In this document: positions 1 through 8,024 of the stretch, piece after piece
Layout of the letters: every line of letters begins with the position of its first letter
Numbering within the stretch: position 1 is the stretch's first letter
Assembly: GCF_016019955.1 (NCBI RefSeq)
Contig: NZ_JAECRZ010000005.1
Coordinates: 62,001 to 126,000, forward strand
DNA from: Thiosulfatihalobacter marinus
GTDB taxonomy: Bacteria > Pseudomonadota > Alphaproteobacteria > Rhodobacterales > Rhodobacteraceae
Length of the DNA: 64,000 nt
Reading direction: 5' to 3'
The notes under the pieces: model-generated
Databases searched by the model: none
The model's input: the letters and a program-made list of their open reading frames with translations, nothing else
What the model was told of the DNA's origin: nothing
Made by a program: the position numbers and the translations under genes

Positions 1-40
1 CATAGACCTGACGGATCAGTTCCTGGGCTGTGTTGTCCAC
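1..40 (-). CDS. 5' fragment of an unknown protein, possibly the operon regulator
   Basis: Only about 13 codons are inside the window, reading VDNTAQELIRQVY from a GTG at 40. An AGAAGG sequence lies nine bases upstream, which is better spacing than for an in-frame ATG at 49 that touches the same AGAAGG. The gene diverges from the catabolic operon starting at 175, a common arrangement for a local transcriptional regulator, but the fragment is too short to assign a family. Confidence 0.4.
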   Translation of the reverse strand, partial: MDNTAQELIRQVY

Positions 41-94
41 GGTGCACATCCTTCTGCGCTTTGGTCTGTTTGTAAGCATAATTACAAAAGGAAT

Positions 95-165
95 GAAAAC
101 GAAGAAAAGTTTTCAGAAAAGATGTTGACAGGTGAGGCGGGGGTGAAGAAACCTGTTCGTCAACA
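95..165 (+). promoter_or_regulatory. Leader and putative promoter of the TRAP/catabolic operon
   Basis: The gap between the divergent gene and the operon has an inverted repeat GAAAAC (95-100) / GTTTTC (109-114), a possible operator. A TTGACA at 125-130 resembles a -35 box. The strands TGTTGACAGGT (123-133) and ACCTG-TTCG-TCAACA (151-165) can pair with a four-base bulge just before the AGGAGG ribosome binding site (165-170). This could be an operator or a leader hairpin. The -10 box is not obvious, so this is an inference from sequence symmetry. Confidence 0.35.
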
Positions 166-174
166 GGAGGCCGC

Positions 175-936
175 ATGACGGATATGCGCAGGATGAGTCA
201 GGCAGTACATGTTGAGGGGGCGCAGGGCGTATCCCCGGTGTTGTTTCTTTGCGAGCATGCCTCGAACCATTTTCCCGGGGAATTCGGCGATTTGGGATTG
301 TCCGGTGACGTACGCCAAAGCCATGTGGCCTGGGACCCGCACGCATTGACCATTGCCAGGAGGCTGGCAGGCGGATTCAATGCACCGCTGGTGTCGGGCG
401 GCGCGTCGCGCCTGATATATGATTGTAACCGCCCGCCCGAAGCGCCCGATGCCGTGCCCGAGCAAAGCGAGATCTATGCCATTCCCGGCAATCAGGCGCT
501 GAGTGAAGCGGCACGCGAGGCACGGGTAGAGGGGATATATCACCCGTTCTGCCAGGCGGTGGACGACACGATCGCGGCAAGCGCGCCGCAGGTCATCGTG
601 ACGATCCACACCTTTACGCCGGTTTATTTCAACAGGCCGCGCAGCGTGGAGATCGGCATTCTGCATGACAGCGACAGCCGCCTTGCCGATGCCATGCTGG
701 CCCGCGGCGTTGGTGGCTATGACACGCGCCGAAACGATCCCTATGGGCCGGAACACGGCGTGACCCATTCGCTCAGGCTGCACGCGATTGCGCGCGGTTT
801 GCTCAATGTGATGATCGAGGTCAGGAACGACCTGACGCCGGATGAGGACCGGATGACCAGACTTTGCCGCGCCCTGTCACTCAGCCTGTCCGGGGCGCTT
901 GCCGATATGGGCATCACGACGCGGGGGGCGGCCTGA
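175..936 (+). CDS. N-formylglutamate amidohydrolase family protein
   Basis: A 253-residue protein of the FGase family, zinc-dependent amidohydrolases that include HutG-type N-formylglutamate deformylases. Family signatures visible are the early metal-binding stretch LFLCEHASNHFP (about residues 22-33), HVAWDPHA (about 43-50) and VTIHTFTP (about 142-149). AGGAGG sits four bases before the ATG, supporting this start. The stop overlaps the start of the TRAP small permease (TGATG), so the genes are co-translated. There is no histidine-utilisation gene nearby. With a glutamine-synthetase-like ligase in the operon, an amidohydrolase releasing glutamate from a gamma-glutamyl amide is a plausible alternative role (inference). 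Confidence 0.85.
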   Translation: MTDMRRMSQAVHVEGAQGVSPVLFLCEHASNHFPGEFGDLGLSGDVRQSHVAWDPHALTIARRLAGGFNAPLVSGGASRLIYDCNRPPEAPDAVPEQSEIYAIPGNQALSEAAREARVEGIYHPFCQAVDDTIAASAPQVIVTIHTFTPVYFNRPRSVEIGILHDSDSRLADAMLARGVGGYDTRRNDPYGPEHGVTHSLRLHAIARGLLNVMIEVRNDLTPDEDRMTRLCRALSLSLSGALADMGITTRGAA

Positions 937-1442
937 TGCCACGGTTTCTGCTTGGTTATGTTCGAGTTGTGGACGGGTTCAACCGCCGGGTGGGGCGGTT
1001 CGCGATGTATGGCATCTTTGTGATGATGGGCATTCTGCTTTGGTCCTCGATTTCGAAGACCTTTTTTCTCCCGTCGCTGTGGACGCTGGAAATGGCGCAG
1101 TTCGCCATGGTCGGATATTACATCCTTGGCGGCGCCTATTCGCTGCAACTGGGTTCGAATGTGCGCATGGACCTGTTTTATGGCGGCTGGAGCGACCGGC
1201 AGAAAGCCTGGGTGGATGCCTTTACGGTCTTCTTCCTGATCTTCTACCTCGTGATCCTGCTGATGGGTGGCTACGAATCAACAAGCTATTCCTTCCAGTA
1301 CAATGAACGCAGCCCGACCGCGTGGCGCCCCTACCTGTGGCCGGTCAAGGTGACGATGATGATCGGCATCCTGATGATGTTGCTGCAAGCCATTTCCGAA
1401 TTCCTCAAAGACGTCGCCAAACTGCGCGGGGTGGAGATCTGA
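936..1442 (+). CDS. TRAP transporter small permease (DctQ type)
   Basis: A 168-residue inner-membrane protein with four predicted hydrophobic segments (roughly residues 25-45, 60-80, 100-122 and 140-160), the size and topology of DctQ subunits. It pairs with the large permease and the periplasmic binding protein to import a carboxylate-like or similar small solute using an ion gradient. The start codon overlaps the amidohydrolase stop and its own stop overlaps the next gene start (TGATG both times). This tight coupling places it in one transcript with the catabolic genes. Confidence 0.9.
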   Translation: MPRFLLGYVRVVDGFNRRVGRFAMYGIFVMMGILLWSSISKTFFLPSLWTLEMAQFAMVGYYILGGAYSLQLGSNVRMDLFYGGWSDRQKAWVDAFTVFFLIFYLVILLMGGYESTSYSFQYNERSPTAWRPYLWPVKVTMMIGILMMLLQAISEFLKDVAKLRGVEI

Positions 1443-2764
1443 TGTCCTATGAAATGATCGCCATCCTGATGTTCTCGACCATGATGCTGATGCTCATGAC
1501 CGGGCAGCGTGTGTTTGGCGCGATAGGCTTTGTCGGGGTCTTGTCGGCGGTGCTTTTGTGGGGGCCGGGCGGGTCGGATATCGGGTTTTCGGCGGCGATG
1601 AAGCTGATGAAATGGTATCCGCTCCTGACCCTGCCGATGTTCATCTTCATGGGCTATGTTCTGTCGGAATCCAAGATCGCCGACGATCTGTACAAGATGT
1701 TCCATGTCTGGATGGGGCCGGTGCGCGGTGGTCTGGCGATTGGTACGATTTTGTTGATGGTGCTGGTTTCGGCAATGAACGGGCTGTCGGTGGCCGGCAT
1801 GGCGATTGGCGCGACGATAGCCTTGCCGGAACTGTTGAAACGCAACTATGACAAGCGGATGGTGACGGGGGTGATCCAGGCCGGATCCAGCCTGGGCATC
1901 CTGGTGCCGCCCTCTGTTGTGCTGGTGCTGTATGCGATGATCGCGCGCCAGCCGGTGGGACAGCTGTGGCTGGCGGGCGTGTTTCCTGGCCTGATGATGG
2001 CGGCGCTGTTCATTCTTTACGTGGTGATCCGCTGTCGTCTGCAACCCGAGCTTGGCCCGGCCCTGCCCGAGGCAGACCGCGATATGTCCCGCGCCGAGAA
2101 GATGAAGCTGTTGCGCGCGGGGCTGTTGCCGCTGTTTATCTTTGCGGTGATGATGGTGCCCTTCGTGAATGGCTGGACCTCGTTGGTGGAAAGCTCGGCC
2201 GTGGGGGCGCTGACCGCGTTCCTGGCGGCGGTGGTCAAGGGGCGCATGACGCGCGAGGTTTTTGAAAACTCAGTGCGCAACACGCTAGGCATATCCTGTA
2301 TGTTCATGTGGATCATCCTGGCCGCGCTTGGGTTTGGCGCGGTGTTCGACGGGTTGGGCGCGGTGCGCGCCATTGACAATCTGTTCACCGAGCAGCTGGG
2401 CCTTGATCCGTGGATGATCCTGATCCTGATGCAGCTTTCGTTCCTGTTGATGGGCACGTTCCTGGACGACACCGCGATGCTGGTCATTGTCGCCCCGCTT
2501 TATGTGCCGCTGGTCAAGGCGCTGGGGTTCGATCTGATCTGGTATGGTGTGCTATACACGATCACCACCCAGATCGCCTATATGACGCCGCCGTTTGGAT
2601 ATAATCTGTTTCTGATGCGCGCCATGGCCCCGCCCGAGATCGGCCTGCGCGATATCTATGCCTCGATCGTGCCTTTCGTGATGGTCATGGTGCTGGCGCT
2701 GACGCTGGTGATGGCCTTCCCCGAGATCGCTCTGTGGCTGCCCGATTACGTTTACGGAAAATAA
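1442..2764 (+). CDS. TRAP transporter large permease (DctM type)
   Basis: A 440-residue, very hydrophobic protein with about a dozen membrane segments, the usual DctM length. The conserved stretches GSSLGILVPPS (about residue 143 onward) and the C-terminal ITTQIAYMTPPFGYNLF typical of the family are present. It forms the translocation channel of the TRAP system together with the small permease directly upstream. The ATG overlaps the preceding stop. A frame upstream of 1442 remains open but has no family similarity, so the ATG at 1442 is taken as the start. Confidence 0.93.
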   Translation: MSYEMIAILMFSTMMLMLMTGQRVFGAIGFVGVLSAVLLWGPGGSDIGFSAAMKLMKWYPLLTLPMFIFMGYVLSESKIADDLYKMFHVWMGPVRGGLAIGTILLMVLVSAMNGLSVAGMAIGATIALPELLKRNYDKRMVTGVIQAGSSLGILVPPSVVLVLYAMIARQPVGQLWLAGVFPGLMMAALFILYVVIRCRLQPELGPALPEADRDMSRAEKMKLLRAGLLPLFIFAVMMVPFVNGWTSLVESSAVGALTAFLAAVVKGRMTREVFENSVRNTLGISCMFMWIILAALGFGAVFDGLGAVRAIDNLFTEQLGLDPWMILILMQLSFLLMGTFLDDTAMLVIVAPLYVPLVKALGFDLIWYGVLYTITTQIAYMTPPFGYNLFLMRAMAPPEIGLRDIYASIVPFVMVMVLALTLVMAFPEIALWLPDYVYGK

Positions 2765-2811
2765 CCGACAGACCCCCGGCAAGGGGGCGTAACACACAAG
2801 GAGAGAAGACG

Positions 2812-3846
2812 ATGACCACAAGACGCAAGTTCCTTGCCACCGCCGGTGCCGGCGCGATGGCCGCGCCGCTGGCCACCCCGGCCATTGCGCAATCCACGAT
2901 CAAGTGGCGTATGCAGACCTATGCCGGACCGGCGCTGGCCGAACATGTGGTGAAGCCCGCGATCGACATGTTCAACAAGATCGCCGGCGACCGGATGCAG
3001 ATCGAGCTGTTCTTTGCCGATCAGCTGGTTCCCACCGGAGAGCTGTTCCGCGCCATGCAGCGCGGCACAATCGATGCGGTCCAGTCGGACGACGATTCGA
3101 TGGCCTCGCCCACCGAAGTCACCGTGTTCGGCGGCTATTTCCCCTTTGCCAGCCGCTATTCGCTGGATGTGCCGGTTCTGTTCAACCAGTACGGGCTGAA
3201 CGAGATCTGGGACGCGGAATATTCCAAGGTTGGCGTGAAGCATATCAGCGCCGGGGCGTGGGATCCCTGCCATTTCGCCACCAAGGACCCGATCCGCAGC
3301 CTGGACGATCTGAAGGGCAAGCGGGTGTTTACCTTCCCGACCGCCGGGCGGTTCCTGGCGCAGTTCGGCGTGGTGCCGGTGACGCTGCCATGGGAAGACA
3401 TCGAGGTTGCGGTGCAGACCGGCGAGCTGGACGGCATTGCCTGGTCGGGCATTACCGAAGACTATACCGTTGGCTGGGCGGACGTGACCAACTACTTCCT
3501 GACCAACAACATTTCCGGCGCCTGGGCGGGATCGTTCTTTGCCAATATGGACCGTTGGAACGAGTTGCCCGAGGACCTGCAAACCCTGTTCCGGGTATGC
3601 ACCGATCAGTCGCATTATTATCGCCAGTGGTGGTATTGGGGCGGCGAGGCCTCGCTGCGTGTCAACGGCACCAAGATGCAACTGACCTCGATCCCGGATG
3701 CCGAATGGCAGAAGGTCGAGGACGCGGCGCTGGTGTTCTGGGACGAAATCGCCGCCGAGTCGCCGACCAAGGCCAAGGTTGTCGAGATCTTCAAGAAGTA
3801 CAATTCGGATATGCAGAAAGCCGGGCGGCCCTACCGCTATAGCTGA
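2812..3846 (+). CDS. TRAP transporter periplasmic substrate-binding protein (DctP family)
   Basis: A 344-residue binding protein with a Tat-type signal (TTRRKFLATAGAGAMAAP, cleavage probably after AIAQ), then a DctP fold starting STIKWRMQTYAG. It captures the solute in the periplasm for the two permease subunits. An AAGGAG site precedes the ATG. Between it and dctM is a short CCCCC/GGGGG hairpin (2773-2787), which may set the relative expression of binding protein and permeases. Aromatic residues are frequent (for example QWWYWGGEA). The sequence resembles the group of TRAP proteins for keto- or hydroxy-acids, but the ligand cannot be read from sequence. Confidence 0.9.
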   Translation: MTTRRKFLATAGAGAMAAPLATPAIAQSTIKWRMQTYAGPALAEHVVKPAIDMFNKIAGDRMQIELFFADQLVPTGELFRAMQRGTIDAVQSDDDSMASPTEVTVFGGYFPFASRYSLDVPVLFNQYGLNEIWDAEYSKVGVKHISAGAWDPCHFATKDPIRSLDDLKGKRVFTFPTAGRFLAQFGVVPVTLPWEDIEVAVQTGELDGIAWSGITEDYTVGWADVTNYFLTNNISGAWAGSFFANMDRWNELPEDLQTLFRVCTDQSHYYRQWWYWGGEASLRVNGTKMQLTSIPDAEWQKVEDAALVFWDEIAAESPTKAKVVEIFKKYNSDMQKAGRPYRYS

Positions 3847-3862
3847 TGCTGCCATTGATCGC

Positions 3863-3880
3863 CCCGGCCAGCTGGCCGGG
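3863..3880. terminator. Palindromic hairpin after the binding-protein gene
   Basis: A perfect 18-base palindrome of C and G blocks (CCCGGCC-AGCT-GGCCGGG) lies 17 bases after the binding-protein stop and is not followed by a T run. Hairpins at this place in transporter operons usually protect the upstream mRNA or partly terminate, leaving less of the downstream enzyme transcript. Its role here is inferred. Confidence 0.4.
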
Positions 3881-3948
3881 ACGGTCCCAAATCAAAACGG
3901 GCCTCGGGGTTTCATGCTCCGGGGCGCAAGTGCAAAAGGGATCAGAAA

Positions 3949-5310
3949 ATGGGCCAGGTTCTCGGCTTTGAGGCTTTGAAGCAGCAGGTGTCGGATGGCA
4001 CGGTGGACACGGTGCTGGTTTGCGCCGTCGACATGCAGGGCCGGTTGATGGGCAAACGGTTTCATGCCGGGCATTTCATTGCCGGGGCATGGGAGGAAAC
4101 CCATTGTTGCAATTACCTGTTTGCCACCGATCTGGAGATGGCGACGCCGGATGGCTATGCGTCGACAAGCTGGGAAAAGGGGTATGGCGATTATGTCATG
4201 AAGCCGGATCCGGACACGCTGCGTCCGGTGCCGTGGCTGGAGGGTACGGTGCTGGTGCTGTGTGACATCCTGGATCATCACACCCATGCCGAAATCCCCC
4301 ATACGCCGCGCGCGATGCTGAAAAAGCAGGTCGGGCGGCTGGCGGCGCTGGGCTATGACGCGATGATGGCGACCGAGCTTGAGTTTTTCCTGTTCGCACG
4401 GAGCTTTGACGAGATCAGCGCCGGTGGGTTTCGCGACCTGACCCCGATTTCGGCCTATAACGAGGATTACCACATCTTCCAGACCACCAAGGAAGAACAT
4501 GTGATGCGTCCGATCCGCAATCATTTGTGGAATGCCGGGATTCCGGTCGAGAACACCAAGGGCGAGGCCGAGGCCGGGCAGGAAGAGCTGAACATCAAAT
4601 ACGCGGCGGCGATGGATACCGCCGATTACCATTCGATCGCCAAACACGCGGTCAAGGAGATTGCGCATCAGCACGGCCATGCCGCCAGTTTCATGGCGAA
4701 GTGGAGCCATGAGCGGGTGGGTTCGTCCAGCCATGTGCACCAGTCGCTTTGGCAGGGCGGCAAACCCTCGTTTTACGATGCCGGGGACGATCTGGGCATG
4801 TCGGGGCTGATGAAATCCTATGTTGCCGGCCTGTTGAAATACGCCCCTGACTACACCTATTTCCTGGCGCCTTATATCAACAGCTACAAGCGGTTCATGA
4901 AGGGTACTTTTGCGCCCACGCGTACGGTTTGGTCCATCGACAACCGCACGGCCGCGTTCCGCCTGTGCGGCGACGGCACCAGGGCGGTGCGGATCGAATG
5001 CCGGATCGGCGGGTCGGATATTAATCCCTACCTTGCCATGGCTGCCATGCTGGCAGCCGGGATCGCCGGAATCGAGGAAGGGCTGGAGCTGGCGCCGCCG
5101 ATGCGGGGCGATGCCTATGCCGGCGAGGGCGGATCAATTCCCGGCAGTCTGATCGCGGCGCGTGATGCTTTGAAGGGTTCGGACATGCTGCGTCAGGCGA
5201 TGGGCGACGAGGTGATCGACCATTACGCGCGCGCGGCGGAAGTGGAGATCGAGGATTTCGAACGTGTCGTCACCGATTACGAGGTGGCGCGCAATTTCGA
5301 GAAGGCGTAA
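3949..5310 (+). CDS. Glutamine-synthetase-family gamma-glutamyl ligase
   Basis: A 453-residue ATP-dependent ligase with the glutamine synthetase fold. Visible are the metal-binding segment EAEAGQEELN (about residues 206-215), GSSSHVHQSLW (about 256-266), the ATP/glutamate segment KRFMKGTFAPTR and RIECRIGGSDINPY. The N-terminal beta-grasp is present (VDTVLVCAVDMQGRLMGKRF), as in PuuA/IpuC-type enzymes that glutamylate amines rather than ammonia. The gene sits with alcohol and aldehyde dehydrogenases and an amidohydrolase, which points to gamma-glutamylation of an imported amine or amino alcohol. The exact substrate is unknown. Confidence 0.85.
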   Translation: MGQVLGFEALKQQVSDGTVDTVLVCAVDMQGRLMGKRFHAGHFIAGAWEETHCCNYLFATDLEMATPDGYASTSWEKGYGDYVMKPDPDTLRPVPWLEGTVLVLCDILDHHTHAEIPHTPRAMLKKQVGRLAALGYDAMMATELEFFLFARSFDEISAGGFRDLTPISAYNEDYHIFQTTKEEHVMRPIRNHLWNAGIPVENTKGEAEAGQEELNIKYAAAMDTADYHSIAKHAVKEIAHQHGHAASFMAKWSHERVGSSSHVHQSLWQGGKPSFYDAGDDLGMSGLMKSYVAGLLKYAPDYTYFLAPYINSYKRFMKGTFAPTRTVWSIDNRTAAFRLCGDGTRAVRIECRIGGSDINPYLAMAAMLAAGIAGIEEGLELAPPMRGDAYAGEGGSIPGSLIAARDALKGSDMLRQAMGDEVIDHYARAAEVEIEDFERVVTDYEVARNFEKA

Positions 5311-5330
5311 ACGCCGCTGCGCGACGTGCC

Positions 5331-5364
5331 TGCGGCGCGAGTATTTTTGGCAAAATGAAGCTGG
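5331..5364 (+). repeat. Copy of the dispersed GAGTATTT intergenic repeat
   Basis: The 90-base gap before the aldehyde dehydrogenase contains GCGAGTATTTTTGGCAAAATGAAG. This core recurs at 18371-18395, 37187-37210 and, on the other strand, around 37240-37258; a diverged form is at 52322-52344. Here the preceding GC-rich hairpin (GCCGC/GCGGC, 5313-5335) is weaker than in the other copies. Function is unknown; processing or termination is possible. Confidence 0.5.
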
Positions 5365-5400
5365 GATCGAATTGCCGACCGGCGCTGAACGAGGTGGATC

Positions 5401-6783
5401 ATGGGGTCTTTGTTGAAATGTATCTCGCCGGTTGACGGGTCGGTTTATGCCGAGCGCCCGGTGTTGTCGCCCGACGCGGCGCGGCGGGTTGCGGCGCGCG
5501 CGCGTGCGGCGCAGGGCGACTGGGCGGCGCGGCCGCTGCGCGAGCGCATCGATCTGGTAATGGCGGGCGTGGCTGCCGTGGGCGCGATGAATGAGGCGAT
5601 TGTTCCGGAGCTGGCCCATATGATGGGGCGGCCCGTGCGCTATGGCGGCGAGTTCGGCGGATTCAACGAGCGTGCCAGTCACATGGCGGCGATTGCCGAG
5701 GCGGCGCTGGCCGATATCAATGTGGGCGAGGACGCCACGTTCAGGCGGTATATCAGGCGCGTGCCCCATGGTGTGGTGTTTGTCGTGGCGCCTTGGAACT
5801 ATCCCTATATGACGGCGATCAACACCGTGGCGCCGGCGCTGATTGCGGGCAACACGGTGGTTCTGAAACATGCCACGCAGACGCTTTTGGTGGGCGAGCG
5901 CATGGCGGCGGCGTTCCATTCGGCGGGGGTGCCGGAAGACGTGTTCCAGAACGTGTTTCTGGATCACGACACCACGAAGGCGCTGATTTCCGGGCGGGCG
6001 TTTGATTTCGTGAATTTCACCGGCTCGGTGGGCGGTGGCAGGGCGATGGAACGCGCGGCGGCGGGCACCTTTACCGGGCTGGGGCTGGAGCTGGGCGGCA
6101 AGGATCCGGGCTATGTCATGGAAGATGCCGATCTGGACGCGGCGGTGGATACGCTGATTGACGGTGCGATGTTCAATTCGGGCCAGTGTTGTTGCGGGAT
6201 CGAGCGGATCTATGTGCATGAAAGCCTGTTTGATGCCTTTGTCGACAAGGCGGTGGGTATTGTGAAGGGCTACAAGCTGGGCAATCCGCTGGATGAGGCC
6301 ACGACGCTTGGTCCGATGGCGCATCGCCGCTTTGCCGACGAGGTGCGCGCGCAGATTGACGAGGCGGTGGCGGCGGGGGCGGTGGCCCATATACCGACCA
6401 TGCCAGAGGATGACGGCGGCGCCTATCTGAGCCCGCAGATCCTGACCGATGTCACCCACGAGATGCGGGTAATGCGCGACGAGAGCTTTGGCCCGGTGGT
6501 GGGCATCATGCCGGTCACGTCGGACGAAGAGGCGATCGCGCTGATGAATGACAGCCAGTTCGGGCTGACCGCGTCGCTGTGGACACAGGACGTGGCGCGT
6601 GCCGCGCGGATCGGCGATGCGCTGGAAACCGGCACCGTGTTCATGAACCGCGCCGATTACCTTGATCCGGGCCTGTGCTGGACCGGTTGCAAGGATACCG
6701 GCCGTGGCGGGGGCCTGTCCGTCATCGGCTATCACAACCTCACGCGACCCAAGTCGTTCCATCTGAAGAAAGTCACCAAATGA
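5401..6783 (+). CDS. NAD(P)-dependent aldehyde dehydrogenase
   Basis: A 460-residue aldehyde dehydrogenase. Motifs are PWNYPYM (about residue 139) in the cofactor-binding region, the general base in LELGGKDPGYV (about 230-240) and the catalytic cysteine in NSGQCCCGIERIYV (about 260-273). The protein is slightly short for the superfamily (usually 475-500), missing mainly N-terminal residues. It overlaps the following alcohol dehydrogenase start by four bases (ATGA), so the two oxidation steps are translationally coupled. It probably oxidises the aldehyde that the alcohol dehydrogenase makes to the corresponding acid. Confidence 0.88.
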   Translation: MGSLLKCISPVDGSVYAERPVLSPDAARRVAARARAAQGDWAARPLRERIDLVMAGVAAVGAMNEAIVPELAHMMGRPVRYGGEFGGFNERASHMAAIAEAALADINVGEDATFRRYIRRVPHGVVFVVAPWNYPYMTAINTVAPALIAGNTVVLKHATQTLLVGERMAAAFHSAGVPEDVFQNVFLDHDTTKALISGRAFDFVNFTGSVGGGRAMERAAAGTFTGLGLELGGKDPGYVMEDADLDAAVDTLIDGAMFNSGQCCCGIERIYVHESLFDAFVDKAVGIVKGYKLGNPLDEATTLGPMAHRRFADEVRAQIDEAVAAGAVAHIPTMPEDDGGAYLSPQILTDVTHEMRVMRDESFGPVVGIMPVTSDEEAIALMNDSQFGLTASLWTQDVARAARIGDALETGTVFMNRADYLDPGLCWTGCKDTGRGGGLSVIGYHNLTRPKSFHLKKVTK

Positions 6784-7925
6784 GCCTTGTTGGAAACTGG
6801 TCCTATCCGACCGCGATCAAATTCGGCGCGGGGCGGATTTCCGAACTGCCCGGCGCCTGTGCCGACGCCGGGATCACGCGGCCCCTGCTGGTTACGGACC
6901 GGGGGCTGGCCGATCTGCCGATCACCGCGTCGACGCTTGGCATCATGCGCGCTGCCGGGCTGGGGGCCGCGATCTTTGCCGATGTCGATCCGAACCCGAA
7001 CGAGAAGAACCTTGCCGCCGGGGTGACGGCCTATAACGCGGGGGGCCATGACGGGGTGATCGCCTTTGGCGGCGGCTCGGGGCTGGACCTGGGCAAGATG
7101 GTGGCCTTCATGGCCGGGCAAACCCGACCTGTCTGGGATTTCGAGGATATCGGCGACTGGTGGACCCGCGCCGATGCCAATGCCATCGCGCCGATCATCG
7201 CGGTGCCGACCACCGCCGGGACCGGCTCGGAAGTGGGGCGCGCTAGCGTGATCACCAATTCCGAGACCCATGTGAAGAAGATCATCTTTCATCCCAAGGT
7301 CCTGCCCACCGCCGTGATCTGTGACCCGGAACTGACGGTCGGGATGCCGAAATTCATCACGGCGGGTACGGGGCTGGATGCCTTTGCCCATTGCGTCGAG
7401 GCGTTTTCCTCGCCCCATTATCATCCGATGTCCCAGGGTATCGCGCTGGAGGGGATGCGGCTTGTGAAAGAGTATCTGCCGCGCGCCTATGCCGACGGTA
7501 CCGATATCGAAGCGCGCGCCAACATGATGAGCGCGGCTGCGATGGGGGCGACCGCGTTCCAGAAGGGGCTGGGGGCGATTCATGCGCTGAGCCACCCGGT
7601 TGGCGCGGTGTACAATACGCATCACGGCACCACCAATGCGGTGTGTATGCTGGCAGTTCTGGAGCTGAACGCGCCCGAGATCGCCGCGCGGTTCGACATG
7701 GCGGCGGCCTATCTGGGCATTGACGGCGGTTTTGACGGGTTTCGCGCCTTTGTGCAGGCGTTCAACGATTCGCTGGGCATTCCGCGCAAGCTGTCGGACA
7801 TGGGCGTGGGTGCGGACCGGATCAGCGAATTGACGGCAATGGCGCTGGAGGATCCCAGCTGTGGCGGCAATCCGGTGACGTTGACGGCGGAAAATGTCTC
7901 GGCCCTGTTCCGCGCGGTGATCTGA
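6780..7925 (+). CDS. Iron-containing (group III) alcohol dehydrogenase
   Basis: A 381-residue group III alcohol dehydrogenase. The NAD-binding GGGSGLDLGK (about residues 97-106) and TTAGTGSEVG (about 143-152) are present. Metal ligands appear as the histidine in GLDAFAHCVEAF (about 199-210) and the two histidine regions HALSHPVGA and THHGTTNA (about 267-287). It is the last gene of the operon and is followed by a strong terminator. With the aldehyde dehydrogenase directly before it, a two-step oxidation of an alcohol group to an acid is likely. Confidence 0.9.
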   Translation: MSLVGNWSYPTAIKFGAGRISELPGACADAGITRPLLVTDRGLADLPITASTLGIMRAAGLGAAIFADVDPNPNEKNLAAGVTAYNAGGHDGVIAFGGGSGLDLGKMVAFMAGQTRPVWDFEDIGDWWTRADANAIAPIIAVPTTAGTGSEVGRASVITNSETHVKKIIFHPKVLPTAVICDPELTVGMPKFITAGTGLDAFAHCVEAFSSPHYHPMSQGIALEGMRLVKEYLPRAYADGTDIEARANMMSAAAMGATAFQKGLGAIHALSHPVGAVYNTHHGTTNAVCMLAVLELNAPEIAARFDMAAAYLGIDGGFDGFRAFVQAFNDSLGIPRKLSDMGVGADRISELTAMALEDPSCGGNPVTLTAENVSALFRAVI

Positions 7926-7957
7926 CTTCAATTCGCGACACGACCGTCAAACGAAAA

Positions 7958-7980
7958 AGAGCGCCCGGACCGGGCGCTCT
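7958..7980. terminator. Rho-independent bidirectional terminator
   Basis: A 10-bp perfect stem AGAGCGCCCG / CGGGCGCTCT with a GAC loop is flanked by an A run on the left and TTGGTCTTTTTT on the right. It lies between the convergent alcohol dehydrogenase and semialdehyde dehydrogenase genes, so it can stop transcription from both sides. Confidence 0.9.
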
Positions 7981-8024
7981 TTGGTCTTTTTTGGGCGCGC
8001 GTCTGTCGCCGGTCACGTGGGGTG

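Noticed and set aside
5134-6762. A 542-codon minus-strand frame opposite the aldehyde dehydrogenase
   Set aside because: Composition is typical of antisense frames and the plus strand has clear catalytic motifs.
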